Shown in pieces: positions 11,309 to 20,905 of a stretch of DNA of 64,000 nucleotides. A model generated the notes under the pieces. That model was not told where the DNA came from and searched no databases. It saw nothing but the letters and a program-made list of their open reading frames with translations. The translations under genes were made by a program, and so were the position numbers. The first letter of the stretch is position 1. Each line of letters begins with the position of its first letter. This DNA comes from Zopfochytrium polystomum (taxonomy: Eukaryota; Chytridiomycota; Chytridiomycetes; Chytridiales; Chytridiaceae). The stretch is taken from NCBI GenBank assembly GCA_025765615.1, contig JAIVFJ010000060.1, positions 1 to 64,000 of the forward strand, read 5' to 3'.

Positions 11309-12762
11309 TGTGAGACTATACTCACTCCTTTGACCCTGGGATCTGGGCCATAGAGTGAGGGAAAGCAAATAATAGGCTAAAACTAACTTTATTGGGCTGT
11401 TGTCTAGGGGGTGTTTCAACGCTACTACTTGCCTAGTCCACAAAGTATCCCTACTGATCTGTCTAACAGGGGTCTCAAACACAAAGAATGAACATTCAGA
11501 GGGACAATCCTCTGAAGGATCGGTGCTGGAGCACTGATTACTCGTGTGGCTGCAGGCTGATGCGAGGGGAAACGGAAGGGCACTCCCGAGGGCGCAACAC
11601 TACCTCAGAATAAAGAGAGAGTAGAGGGAAACAGGGGTTTTTATCTCAGGAACCTAATCTCAAATACAACAGGAGCGGTTAATAGCAACAGGACAGACAG
11701 GGCACAACCTAGCTCCCCTCGTCGCAGACGGTGCTGCAGAAGCCCTCGTCGTCGCCAGCGACAGGGGGGAGAGAGAGAAGGGAGTCGACTATGTAGGGGT
11801 CAGAAGGTCGCCAGCAGGGAACTCGCACGCGGAAACACCTGCAATTGTACACACACCCCGCCGGGCTGCGTCGGCACGATCACTTGATCAACGGGCTTTA
11901 TTGCATCGCACTCATACTCACACATCTCACCCTCACAGCAATAGGATCGAGGCAGGCGCTTTTAGATCGAACTCTCAGGTGTTGGGGGCTGCACCGGGCG
12001 CAGCCACCAACACCCTCGCAGGGACGGGAAGGTTGGGGACGACGACCCCGTCGTTGTCGCCACCACCACCACTGTCGTCGCGGTGGGCAAGCGCCAGGGA
12101 TCCTCACTCCAACACAGAGCTGGCAATGTCACACAGTCGCTGGTGGGGCCAGCTGCATTCCCCACCTACGGCCCCTTACGAGGAGCCCCACGAAGGGACC
12201 ATGTACACACCTGGGTGTGTACCATCTCTCACTACCCTCACCTTTGTGAGCCAGATGGATTTGAAGGGACTCTGTATTGGTGCCAATGGACAGAAATCAG
12301 ATTGAAGAAAAAAAGGAAAAAGAGAAATGGCCTAAAAACAGAGAGAGAGAAATTGACAAGTCAACCCCCTGACTTGGAGCATCCACCACAAACGCTCTAA
12401 GTCCCCCCCAACCCTATGCGTGTATGTACAAGTGCTGAAAATAAATAATAAATTAGATGGGCTTGGGGTACGGCCTGTCAGGCACCCCATCCCTAGGCAG
12501 TCGGGCAGTCTCCGTTAGTCACTGAAAAAGAAAATATGTTGAGAAAACCCTGGTGCAATGGAAACTGTTAAGATGAAAGTAGTAAAAACAGGCCCAATAA
12601 TAAAGACGGGTTAGCCGCAAATACACTTTGATAACGCCTTGGAAACTAAAGAACAGGGAGCAATAATAGGGTTCCCGATCCTTGCAGTTTTATGACAGGT
12701 ACGCTTGTTTTTGCGAATAAAATCTCTAGACTTTATCACTGAGACCTCGGTGTAGTCTCACA
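11309..12762. mobile_element. 1.45-kb insertion with 13-bp inverted ends, nested in the LINE
   Basis: The left end reads TGTGAGACTATAC and the right end GTGTAGTCTCACA, a 12-of-13 inverted repeat with TG...CA termini. The LINE copy at 60 kb is continuous across the equivalent point, so this is an insertion. Flanking CCTCC (11304-11308) and CCCCT (12763-12767) each differ by one base from the run of C in the unoccupied copy, consistent with a diverged 5-bp target duplication. No significant ORF or internal direct repeat is seen. It could be a large solo LTR (TG...CA, AATAAA signals near 12440 and 12717) or a non-autonomous DNA transposon. Confidence 0.7.
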
Positions 12763-12767
12763 CCCCT

Positions 12768-12812
12768 GACGTTCACTGTTGACATGAGCCGTAGCCTAAT
12801 CTGACTAAGTCC
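12768..12812 (+). repeat. LINE 3'-UTR remnant to the right of the insertion
   Basis: The sequence GACGTTCACT...TTGACATGAGCCGTAGCC..AATCTGACT matches, with one internal deletion, the LINE 3' UTR of the inverted copy (reverse complement of about 60430-60505). It resumes where the copy at 9790-11305 stops. Confidence 0.7.
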
Positions 12813-12892
12813 TTCACCAGCAGCACCAGCTTCAACAACAACTTCACCAACAAGAACATCAAGCTCTTCCCCTGCCCCAAGCCAACCAAGCA

Positions 12893-13630
12893 AGAGAGCC
12901 CAAGGTTCCCAGCCCTGACAAGTTCACTGGGCTGGCCAAAGACCTTAGGAACTTTATGGCCACTGTGGAGAATGTCATCCTTCTCCAACCTTCAAGATTT
13001 CCCAGTGAGCAAGTCAAGGTTCTTTTCACAAGCACCCTCCTGTCTGGTCAAGCTCAATCATGGTAAAGATGTCTTCCAAGCACACCCACCACCCTGCAAG
13101 AGCTCTGGGAGGGGCTGGAAGCTACCTTTGGTGACTCCTACACATCTTGGACAGCAAGATCCAAGCTCAAGCACATCAAGCAAGGAAAGCAATCTTGTGT
13201 GGCCTACACCAACCAATTCAAGCAACTAGCCAGAGACTCTGGATACAATGATGCAGCTCTGATGGAGCTGTACCATGATGGTCTCCATGAGTCCATCCAA
13301 GACATGCTCTCCCAGTCTCTGCACATCCCTGAGACCTTGGAAGAGTACATTCTCCTTGCCATCAAGATTGACAACAGACTCTACTCCAAGAGGCTGAAGC
13401 AAAGACAAGTAGGAACTACATCAAGACCTACCCCAGTTCCTCAAGCTCTTACAGTTCCTGAACCCATGCAAGTGGATGCAGTTGAGACACTTCCTAAGGG
13501 TCCTCTGAGCCAAGAGGAGAAAACAAGGAGGGCCCAGCAGGGACTGTGTTTCTACTGTGGCTCCAAGGAACACGCTGTCAAGGACTGCCCAAGGAAGAAG
13601 CACCCAAACTCCCAGGTCCAGGCTCACTGA
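12893..13630 (+). pseudogene. Ty3-type gag with zinc knuckle
   Basis: The reading PSPDKFTGLAKDLRNFM starts a typical Ty3 gag core, and CVAYTNQFKQLARDSGYND continues it. At about 13547-13590 is the CCHC zinc knuckle CFYCGSKEHAVKDC (C-x2-C-x4-H-x4-C), the RNA-binding motif of gag. An in-frame TAA interrupts the frame after GQAQSW (about 13068), so the copy is broken. The open part from 13199 gives 143 residues ending just after the knuckle. The protease frame overlaps its 3' end. Confidence 0.82.
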
Positions 13631-14205
13631 GGGGCAATTCCCTGGACCCTCCTCCAAGCTGCCCCTGTTTCATCACCACCACCAGCACCACAAACACCTC
13701 AGATTCCAAGCCCCACCAACTCACCATGGATGTCAAGATTCAACTCTCACCCAAGTCAACCATCACAACCAAGGCCCTTATCGACTCTGGATCATCCTGC
13801 AACATCATTGATGCCACCCTTGCCAAGTCTTGTGCCATTCCCACCATCAAGAAATCCACACCCCTCAAGGTCCACTTTGCCAATCATGCTCTGTTCAAGG
13901 AAATCAGCCATGAAACCAAGCTAAACCTCCACATCCAAGACTTTCCACCATCCATGGTCAACCTGGAAGTATTGGATCTTGGCTCACCCACATTCTCTGT
14001 CATCCTGGGATTACCATGGCTGCAAGCCCAGAACCCTGCCATTGATTGGGTCACTGGTCAAGTCCAACCTCCACCAATTGGAACAGTCACCCAAAACTCA
14101 AGTCAAGCCCCCAAGTCTCATGCTCTCAAGCCCTTGATTCAAGATTCACAGCCAGCCAAGACTCAAGTTCCACAGTTCACCAGTTCACGGTCAAGATTCA
14201 AGTAG
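13546..14205 (+). pseudogene. Ty3-type aspartic protease fragment
   Basis: The frame contains ALIDSGSSCNIID (about 13777-13815), the retropepsin active-site loop with D-S-G, and VILGLPWLQAQNPAIDW (about 14002-14052), the conserved flap-end and C-terminal motif of Ty3/gypsy proteases. It overlaps the end of gag in another frame, as expected for frameshift expression. It stops at 14205 in repetitive sequence where RT should begin, so only the protease domain remains. Confidence 0.8.
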
Positions 14206-14488
14206 AGCTCATAGAGCTCACAGTCATGACCAAGTCTGTAGTTCACAGAACCCACAGTCAAAGATTTAAGTTCCACAGTTCACATTCCAAATTCAAGATT
14301 CAAGCTCCACAGCTCACAGTCTTTGCCAAGAACAGAACCCTCAGTCAAAAAAGATTCAAGAATCACAGTTCCCAGTCAACAATTCAAGCCCCACTGCTGA
14401 TGAGCACAGAAGGACAGACCTTGCAACTGAAGGGGGAGATGGTTTCACCCCACCATCCAAGACACACCTTTCACTGCTTCCTGACAGT

Positions 14489-15070
14489 GTGTGGGCCTAT
14501 GCTATTCCCAAGGACCCCAAGCCTCACAAGATTCAAATCAGCCAAGAAGAGGAAAAACTTGAGATTGATGCAGCAACAGCTGGACACCCAGGAGAGCACA
14601 AGACATATGAGCTTGTTTCCAGAGACTTTTACTGGCCGGGCATGAGGAAGAACTTGCAGACCAAAAGACTAAGTCCCAAGCTAGACAACCTCAAGTTGGG
14701 ACCTTTCAAGATCTTGGAGCAAATCAATCCAGTCACCTTCAAGCTGGATCTCCCTGCATCCATGAAGATCCACCCAGTTTTCCATGTCAGCCTTTTGGAG
14801 AAGTTTGTGGCCAATTCCATTCCAGGCAGAGTTGTTCCTCCTCCTCCTCCAGTTGAGGTAGAAGGTGAAGAGGAATTTGAGGTTGAACAAATCTTGGATG
14901 CCAAGTGGTTTGGAAGGACACTCAAGTTCCTTGTTAAGTGGAAAGGTTACTCAGATGCTGACAACACCAGGGAACCTGAGTCAAACCTCACTCACTGCCA
15001 AGACCTTCTGCTCAAGTTCAAGACCAGGTACCCCACCAAGTTGCAGAAGAGGCCTAAAAGGGGGAGATGA
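14489..15070 (+). pseudogene. Integrase end fragment fused to chromodomain
   Basis: Residues ~30-60 read AGHPGEHKTYELVSRDFYWPG, cut here to its core (GHPGEHKT...FYWPGM), the H-H part of the integrase zinc domain. The frame then jumps, through an internal deletion, to KLGPFKILEQINPVTFKLDLP and KIHPVFHVSLLEKF, the conserved segment after the integrase core. A chromodomain follows (FEVEQILDAKW...LKFLVKWKGYSDADN), the chromatin-targeting module of chromoviruses. In it the usual aromatic TWEP is altered to TREP. The catalytic DDE region is gone. Stop at 15068-15070 lies in the polypurine tract. Confidence 0.83.
15055..15070 (+). promoter_or_regulatory. Polypurine tract before the 3' LTR
   Basis: AAAAGGGGGAGATGA directly precedes the TGTTATGAATC start of the LTR, the expected position of the plus-strand primer of an LTR retrotransposon. 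Confidence 0.7.
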
Positions 15071-15358
15071 TGTTATGAATCACCCTCTGGAAACCTCTGG
15101 AACCTTCTAGAACATTCCTTCATGGAACCTTCTGGAACCTTCTGGAACCTTCTTTGCTTTCCTGACTTGTCTTGTTGTCATTGGTATCATTGGTATCATT
15201 GTGTTACTAATTGCTCTTTCTGGAACTTTCTTTGAGTCTTGACAAGGAACCCTCTCAAAACGTATAAAAGGGGGATGAATTATTGTTTCCAATACAATCA
15301 TCACTCCTCTCAGTTCCTTGTCTGCCATGCCTTGCCTTGTCCTGCCATGTTCCTGACA
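15071..15358 (+). repeat. 3' LTR of the chromovirus family
   Basis: Begins TGTTATGAATC and ends CCTGACA. It matches the solo LTR at 45355-45707 but is shorter because it lacks one copy of the internal TCTGGAACCTTC-type repeats and a ~25-base segment after the TATA box. The internal GGAACCTTCTGGAAC repeats are short inverted motifs resembling heat-shock elements (nGAAn/nTTCn). Confidence 0.85.
15263..15270 (+). promoter_or_regulatory. TATA box inside the chromovirus LTR
   Basis: TATAAAAG sits in the second half of the LTR. The same TATAAAAGG is found at 45592-45600 in the solo LTR. This is the likely retrotransposon promoter, with transcription starting a short distance downstream. Confidence 0.6.
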
Positions 15359-15367
15359 ACAACAAGT

Positions 15368-15459
15368 GGAAAGCAAAGAAGGTTCCAGAAGGTTCCACAA
15401 GGTTCCATGAAGGAATGTTCTAGAAGGTTCCAGAGGTTTCCAGAGGGTGATTCATAACA
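15368..15459 (-). repeat. Inverted copy of the first ~90 bases of the LTR
   Basis: The plus strand here ends GGGTGATTCATAACA, the exact reverse complement of the LTR start at 15071. The match runs back about 90 bases to GGAAAGCAAAG. LTR and inverted piece are separated by only ten bases from the LTR end, so 15071-15459 forms one unit with ~90-bp inverted ends. Confidence 0.85.
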
Positions 15460-15561
15460 TTATGGCACAGTGACAGCAATCTTGAATCCCCCCCAGTACT
15501 GTCAGAGTTGTCTGGTTGCGCCTGTGCTGCTGAGGCATAGCATCTACTTTCTGCACAGAAT

Positions 15562-15719
15562 CTTTTTTTTCTTTTTATATTGTTCCAGCCCCCAAGCGGC
15601 CAGCAGGAAGCAAAAGAGCCATCAACAGTGAACCGTTATAGACTACGTCCAGGTATCACCTCAGCAAACCCACCCCATGCACTACAGGCTTACAGGGTTG
15701 TCAGGATCTGCACCGCACC
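15562..15719 (-). mobile_element. 5'-truncated LINE 3'-UTR insertion with poly(A)
   Basis: On the plus strand an interrupted T run (15562-15578) is followed by ATTGTTCCAGCCCC and about 150 bases matching 60170-60310. Read on the minus strand this is a LINE 3' UTR ending in poly(A). The match stops abruptly at about 15719, as expected of 5' truncation. Confidence 0.72.
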
Positions 15720-15890
15720 ACTCCTTGTGATTCAAGACTGAACTCTTTCTTGTTGCCTTCAACAGCTGACATAGTGACTTGAACCTTGGGCCCATGATTG
15801 ACAAATACCCAGACCCCCCCTGCTTTCCCAGCTAGGCTCTTGTGAGGGGTTTTTCGTCGTTAATTACCACAACACAATAATACCACTACC

Positions 15891-15972
15891 GACAACGTGG
15901 CTGAGCGGTTAAGGCGACAGACTCGAAATCTGTTACTCTCTGGGTGCGCAGGTTCGAGTCCTGCCATTGTCG
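15891..15972 (+). tRNA. tRNA-Ser(CGA)
   Basis: The acceptor GACAACG pairs with CATTGTC (one mismatch), followed by discriminator G. The anticodon stem ACAGA/TCTGT encloses CTCGAAA, giving anticodon CGA (serine). The long variable arm (TACTCTCTGGGTGC) is typical of class II serine tRNA. The T arm is GCAGG-TTCGAGT-CCTGC. No intron. Confidence 0.92.
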
Positions 15973-16357
15973 TTGTATCGGTGATGTCAGGGCTCTCGTG
16001 GATTGCATTTCTGGCTGAAGGTTTGGTTTTGGTCTTAACCGGTCTGCCGGTCAGGCAAGTTTTCGTCTGTCGTGCAGCAGGGCCTGTGATTCACTTCCAA
16101 TTTCTGCGAAGCTCCACCCCAGCTCACCGGAATGCTTGAGAGGGATATAGAGTGGAAACATGTTGAACCAGGCCAGGAGAATTCGAAATTTCAGATTGGA
16201 TTCAGATTCCAGAGAACTGCATACAGTTTTGATCAAATTAGACATAGCCAGATATGTTTGCCGATTGCCATCAGCTGAGCCATGCTGTCTTGTCAATCAC
16301 GTGCAATGGAGCTCATTCAATTCCGACTCAATTGATGTAGAATGACCATATTCCCAG

Positions 16358-16768
16358 TGTTAGGCAGAAGTGACTGGTTAGCAGCAAAAGGCACAAGACG
16401 GACCTGAACCTATTGTGACTGTCAGTTATAGTTCTCACGATGCCCATGGGAGAGCGAGCCACAGCCAATGCAGACCTGGGCGCTGGCTTGCGCTGATGAC
16501 AAATACTCTGAGTATTAAGTGGAACGGAAACCTGGTGTCAACAGTTTTCCTCCTCCTCTGCTCAAGCAGATAATATAGGAGAGGTTTTTACCCTGTGCCA
16601 GTCACGCTTGCCTAGCAACTATTACAGCGTGTATAACATCATCATGTATCAATAATTCATAACAGAGTTTTTCTCTTTCTCTCCAAATTGGGGAGAAGGA
16701 CCACCCACAAACACACATCTCCACTTCATTCACTCCTTCCACTCACTCACTCAGAGTAGACTGTTTAC
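16358..16768 (+). repeat. Copia-type LTR copy
   Basis: Begins TGTTAGGCAGAAGTGACTGG and ends GTAGACTGTTTAC, matching the solo LTR at 28512-28896 over its whole length with scattered differences and a few extra bases near 16470-16500. The terminal CA is eroded and no clear target duplication is seen, so it is older than the 28.5-kb copy. Confidence 0.8.
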
Positions 16769-16843
16769 GAAGAGAAGACACAAAGCTGACATAGTACATA
16801 GTAAATACACTATCTCTAATCAGTCTGATATATGTGATGAGCA

Positions 16844-16906
16844 GATGCAATGGTGCAGTTATCACAGCGCACATGCTCTCAAGGGTTCAAATCCCTCACT
16901 GCACCA
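16844..16906 (+). tRNA. Decayed tRNA (pseudogene), Gln/Glu-like D arm
   Basis: The D arm (GGTGCAGTTATCAC) and T arm (AGGG-TTCAAAT-CCCT) look like a tRNA, and the 3' acceptor strand CTGCACC pairs partly with GATGCAA. The anticodon arm is truncated and the whole is only about 63 nt. It is probably a tRNA relic or the head of a tRNA-derived repeat. Confidence 0.45.
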
Positions 16907-18413
16907 TACAGCCCACCCATTTTACCCAACTACTCAGTTGGGGTTTTGCATGTATGCATTTGCCTTTTGAGTAAATTTGTGTGAGGCACCTTAGCTTCCT
17001 TACTGTATAAGCAAGTCGAACATATTATCTGGTTTGTAATTGGACTCCTCCTGCGAGGCCCTGGCTGCGCGCACTACCCTTGAGTAGAACAAATAAATAT
17101 CATTACTGTCACCTGAGTCGCCATAACCTCCACCTTGACCTGTGAAGCTCTTCAAGCAAGGCCTCAGGCCAACACCTCTTTTGTATAGGGTGCTTTGCTC
17201 TTACAAGAAAAGGGTGTCCTGCACTCTAAGCAAGACCAATCTGTCTGACAGCACAGCTCTCCATCTACTTCGGCAACAATGGGTACTTCACTCTTAACAA
17301 GAAAAGGGCTTAGTCTCTAAACAAGCTTTCTCACTCCACGCCAACTCAAGTCTGTTGATGCCCTTTCAACATGCCACTCGCAATCACCAACATCCAAGTC
17401 GCTCCCATAATTTTTATAGAATATTTCACAGTGTGAATCCACACAATTATTTTGGTCACAAATCTCTCTGTTGACAGCATTAAAGGTGACCATCATAGAC
17501 AGTGGAGGAGGTATTTGGTTCCTTGGTTACAGATGGGTCTAAGCTTGTATGGAGCCAAGGAGCCCCAAGACTTTGTATGTTGGATACACATAATCTTGCA
17601 AGAACAAACTTCTATTCTCACGTATTTCTCTATTATAAGTGTTTCGTATTATTTCTTCCCTACTCGGTCTTTTTATTTTTTCGGTTAGGATCAGTTTAGA
17701 TTTTTCAGGATAGGGTAAGGTTAGAAACAGGTTTTTCCTATCCTGACCTAACTGCTGAGCCTTATCTACCACTCTTCCTTTTTGTAGCTGCACTGGGAGT
17801 AGGAGAGAGAGCCACTTTGAGATAACTTTAACAGCCGCATACCCTCCGATAAATGCGATCTGTGACGTATTAGATTTGATTTACTGAGAGCATTTTTTTT
17901 TCTCTCTTCATCTATGAACCTGTGTTGGCCTTCAACCCGGCTATCTTCTTTCAATTGAGAATTTTGGAGTTCTTGTGGAACATGTGTGCAACAAAAACCT
18001 TGATTTTTCATGCACTTCTGCTTTAATTTTTCTGCTTGGCTGCTTTTCCAAAGACGTCAGAAAATACAGAACTCTCCCAGACCCCTCAAGTTGCGTTTTG
18101 TGGCTGGCCAGAGGTGTTGATTGGGCCAGTTGCTTTTTTCAATAAAACAGAAAAATTTGGTCCACCAGACAATTCTCTTCTTTCATTCAAGATCAGACAT
18201 TTTGCCCAACCGCCTTGCTCTCTGTTCTGATGCAGAGGCATGCTGCGACTATGTTGTTGATCGCAGCTTCTTTCGGCTTTCTCCCTCGCTTCTTGTTCGA
18301 CACACTGTTGAACAAGTCCTTCCCGTTGAGCGCCCTGACGTATCTAACCTTTCTAGAATGTTTCACTTTGGAGTTTCACAACCGAAGAGCAATGACTTAC
18401 TAATTCGTGATGG
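16907..18413. other. Intergenic stretch; short repeat shared with 24.7 kb
   Basis: No gene is recognised. About 16985-17070 (CACCTTAGCTTCCTTACTGTA..GCAAG, then ACTCCTCCTGC..GGCC) matches 24720-24810 in the same orientation, so it belongs to a dispersed repeat. The remainder is AT-rich with only short ORFs. Confidence 0.45.
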
Positions 18414-19472
18414 TTGAATGGTTTCAGTGATGTTCCCTGCGTTGGCAACGCCCTCATCAGCTGGACATACCTGGGTCCAAAGGCCAGGCGGCTTCAAACG
18501 AGCACCCGAGTCAGTGCACTGGCCCCGCAAAAACTTTCTCCGTCAAACCCTTCTCGGGCCACCCCCCACAGGCTACAGTTCAATGGCACCTGGCCAGCAC
18601 TCCGGTCAACATGCGACAGAGCACGGTACTTCTGCAACGTACCCAACAGGAACTATTCCGGCGGCTGCCCTTCTCAGCAGGGCCAAACCGCTCCTCAAAT
18701 CTTCGCAGCTCATTTCCAGCAAATCAGCAATTCGTACAACAACAACTGCAACGCAGGATCCGGTCAGACTTTGTGCAAGGAGGCTGTGTGTATTTCTACG
18801 AGGTGGGTCCATGGGAATTAGAGGGGACAGCGATAGGAATCGAAAGGAACCAAGCGAGGCGGGGAAAAAGTGGAATCCGGAGGGGCGGGAGTGGGGCGGG
18901 AGTGGTGGGTGGTTGGGGGGAGGGCGGGAAGGGAGGGGGGCGTGGAGGCAGGAGAACCGCGAATCAATCAATCGACCCTGAAGAATTGTAGTCAAAAAAG
19001 GAAAGCGACCTTAGACAGACTTTTTCCTGCGGTTTTCTCATGGAATTCTCGTGGTTTTTTCTCACGGCGGTGAGTCTCGCTTCTGTGGCGTGCACAGGGT
19101 TCGCATCGCGAATCTGCTCTGTTGGAATCGGTCTTCTTGCTTTCGCGACCTTCAAAACCGACTGTTCTGTGGCGAGACTGCCCCCCCGACAGAGTGCTAG
19201 ACAGATTCGCGGTGCGGGAACTCCACCGCCTTGGTGTATCCGAGGGCGTTCTTGCTCGAAAGAGCCTTTCGATACGCGGCCACGATGAAAAGAAAAGGGA
19301 AAAAAAAATTTAACACAAAAAAAAACAGAAAAGGGGAAAAAAAAAAAAAAAAAAAAAAAAAAAAGCACGACGACTTCCCCCGCTATTCCTCTCCCTCCAT
19401 CGCCCACGACCCAACCCGACCCGACCCAACTCTATACGGCACTGCACGGCACGGCACAGCACGACCATCATC
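18414..19472 (+). other. Possible coding or 5' region before the VWA gene
   Basis: Three overlapping frames are open at 18414-18990. One reads Pro/Gly/Gln-rich (PPPTGYSSMAPGQHSGQH), another Gln-rich (QQFVQQQLQRRIRSDF). None shows a clear domain, so I cannot say which, if any, is translated. A purine-rich stretch (18820-18955) and an A run (19339-19364) follow. This could hold the upstream exon the VWA gene seems to lack, but I could not find the missing DxSGS loop here. Confidence 0.25.
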
Positions 19473-20713
19473 ATGGCCAGCAAGATCGAATCAGCTGTCA
19501 AAGCCTGCGACTCGTTCGTGCGTGACTTTCATCGCTCCGAGGACCGTGGATGCATTGCTACGTTTTCAAATCACTACCGTGTTGTGCAGGTAATTTGGTT
19601 GGCTGGTTGGGTTGGTTGGTTGGTTGGTTGGTTGGTTGGCACGGAAGGGTATTTTCTTTACTCTTAACACTGTGCGGCACAGAACTTCACCAGCAGCGAG
19701 CCCCTTATGCTGAGGTCGCTCTCGGACATCGACAACAGCTCGTGCGACGGCATGACCCGCCTCTACGACTCAATCGTCGACATGATCAACTACTTTCGCA
19801 ACAACGGCGACCGCTCTCGTCCCTGGCTCCTTTTCGTTGTCACGGACGGTGAGGACAACTCCTCCACCCGTTCTGCAAACTCCACCGGCCGCACCGTCAT
19901 GCAAACCTACAATGGCGAAAGCTCCAATTTCATTTTCGTCATTGGCGTCGGCTCCGAGGTCAACCAGAGCAAGATGAAGGAGATGTCAGACGCCGGTGGC
20001 TTCAACTATGTTCACATCGACAGCATGGAGGAGCTCAAACGCTTGCTTGTCCTCATCATGGTTCAGGTCACGCAGCAAATCGTCGGCGTCTCGGTGGAGA
20101 CCGACGCATTCTCAGCCATGATGCTGCAGCGACAGCGAGGCCTCGCAAATCGCTTCATTGACTACGCCTTTCTGATTGATGTGTCTGGATCCATGACGGA
20201 AAAGGTGAGCAGTTCCCACCACTAGTGAACCCTGTTTCGTTGTTGACGACGCGCACGCACTGGCAGGCCAATATTTACAAGTGCTTTGCGAACCACACGA
20301 TGTCGGAGACGGATGAAGGCAAGCAATGGCAATGCAACATCTGTGACGCCCACAGAAGAGGCTCGGTGAGTGAAATGGTGTATGATGCTAATCACAGCTT
20401 ACTTCCTTTCTTGCAGGCAGGATACAAATGCTCGACGTGCAACCTCTTCGCGTGTCAATCCCACATTGACGGCAACAAGCTTGAACCCAAAGGAACCTGC
20501 GGAAACGACCATCCACTCGTCTACAAGCACATGAGCAGTTGGAACTGTGACGAATGCAGCCGCAGCTTCCGCAATTGCCGCAGCTTGGGCTGCCGTCGCT
20601 GCAACTATGACACTTGCAACAGCTGCTTCGAGGATCGTGGAGTATCTTCTGCTGCGGCTGCAATGTTCTTGCTGGCGTTACTTGGAAAGTCCTCAACTAC
20701 TCAGAGATTCTAG
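19473..20713 (+). CDS. VWA-domain protein with C-terminal Cys-rich zinc-type domain, apparently truncated
   Basis: Four exons join in frame: 19473-19589, 19683-20204, 20267-20365 and 20417-20713, all with GT-AG borders, giving 344 residues. Residues 1-150 are the body of a von Willebrand A domain (IESAVKACDSFVRDF, GMTRLYDSIVDMI, WLLFVVTDGEDNSS), but the DxSxS metal-binding loop that should precede it is absent. A second VWA begins at about residue 205 (FIDYAFLIDVSGSMTEK) with a perfect DxSGS loop and is cut off at once by the next exon. The C-terminal ~100 residues hold CxxC pairs and His (CNICD, CSTCN, CDECS, CRRCNYDTCNSC), like DC1/C1-type zinc modules. A VWA normally mediates protein binding through a metal ion. 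The gene may be a rearranged remnant of a tandem-VWA protein, or its 5' exon may be unrecognised. Confidence 0.68.
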
Positions 20714-20905
20714 TATCGGCCTCTTAGTCGACCCAATCCTATTTTAACCAATACCCAAACCTGAGAAAACTTGTAACTTGTATCGGCCTCTTAGTCGACC
20801 CAATCCTATTTTTACCAATACCCAAACCCAAAGTGCTCAACTTCTCGGAGATAACTTGTATCGGCCTCTTAGTCGACCCAATCCTGTTTTTACCAAAACC
20901 TTTTA
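20680..20905. repeat. Three-copy tandem repeat downstream of the VWA gene
   Basis: The core TATCGGCCTCTTAGTCGACC, followed by CAATCCTATTTT and ACCAATACCC, occurs at 20714, 20781 and 20859, spaced 67 and 78 bases. Each copy is preceded by a CTCAAC-T-CTC-GAGAT-type leader. The first copy overlaps the end of the coding sequence and may form its 3' UTR. Confidence 0.8.

Larger units (their letters stand above)
12813..15070 (+). mobile_element. Non-autonomous Ty3/chromovirus derivative lacking RT and RNase H
   Basis: In order along the plus strand are gag, aspartic protease, the integrase zinc-binding end and a chromodomain, followed by a polypurine tract and a 3' LTR. Reverse transcriptase, RNase H and the integrase catalytic core are missing. 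In their place, 14190-14400 holds repeated CAAGTTCACAG-like sequence. No matching 5' LTR is found to the left, where LINE sequence abuts the gag. This is therefore a 5'-truncated, internally deleted copy that could not transpose by itself. Confidence 0.8.
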
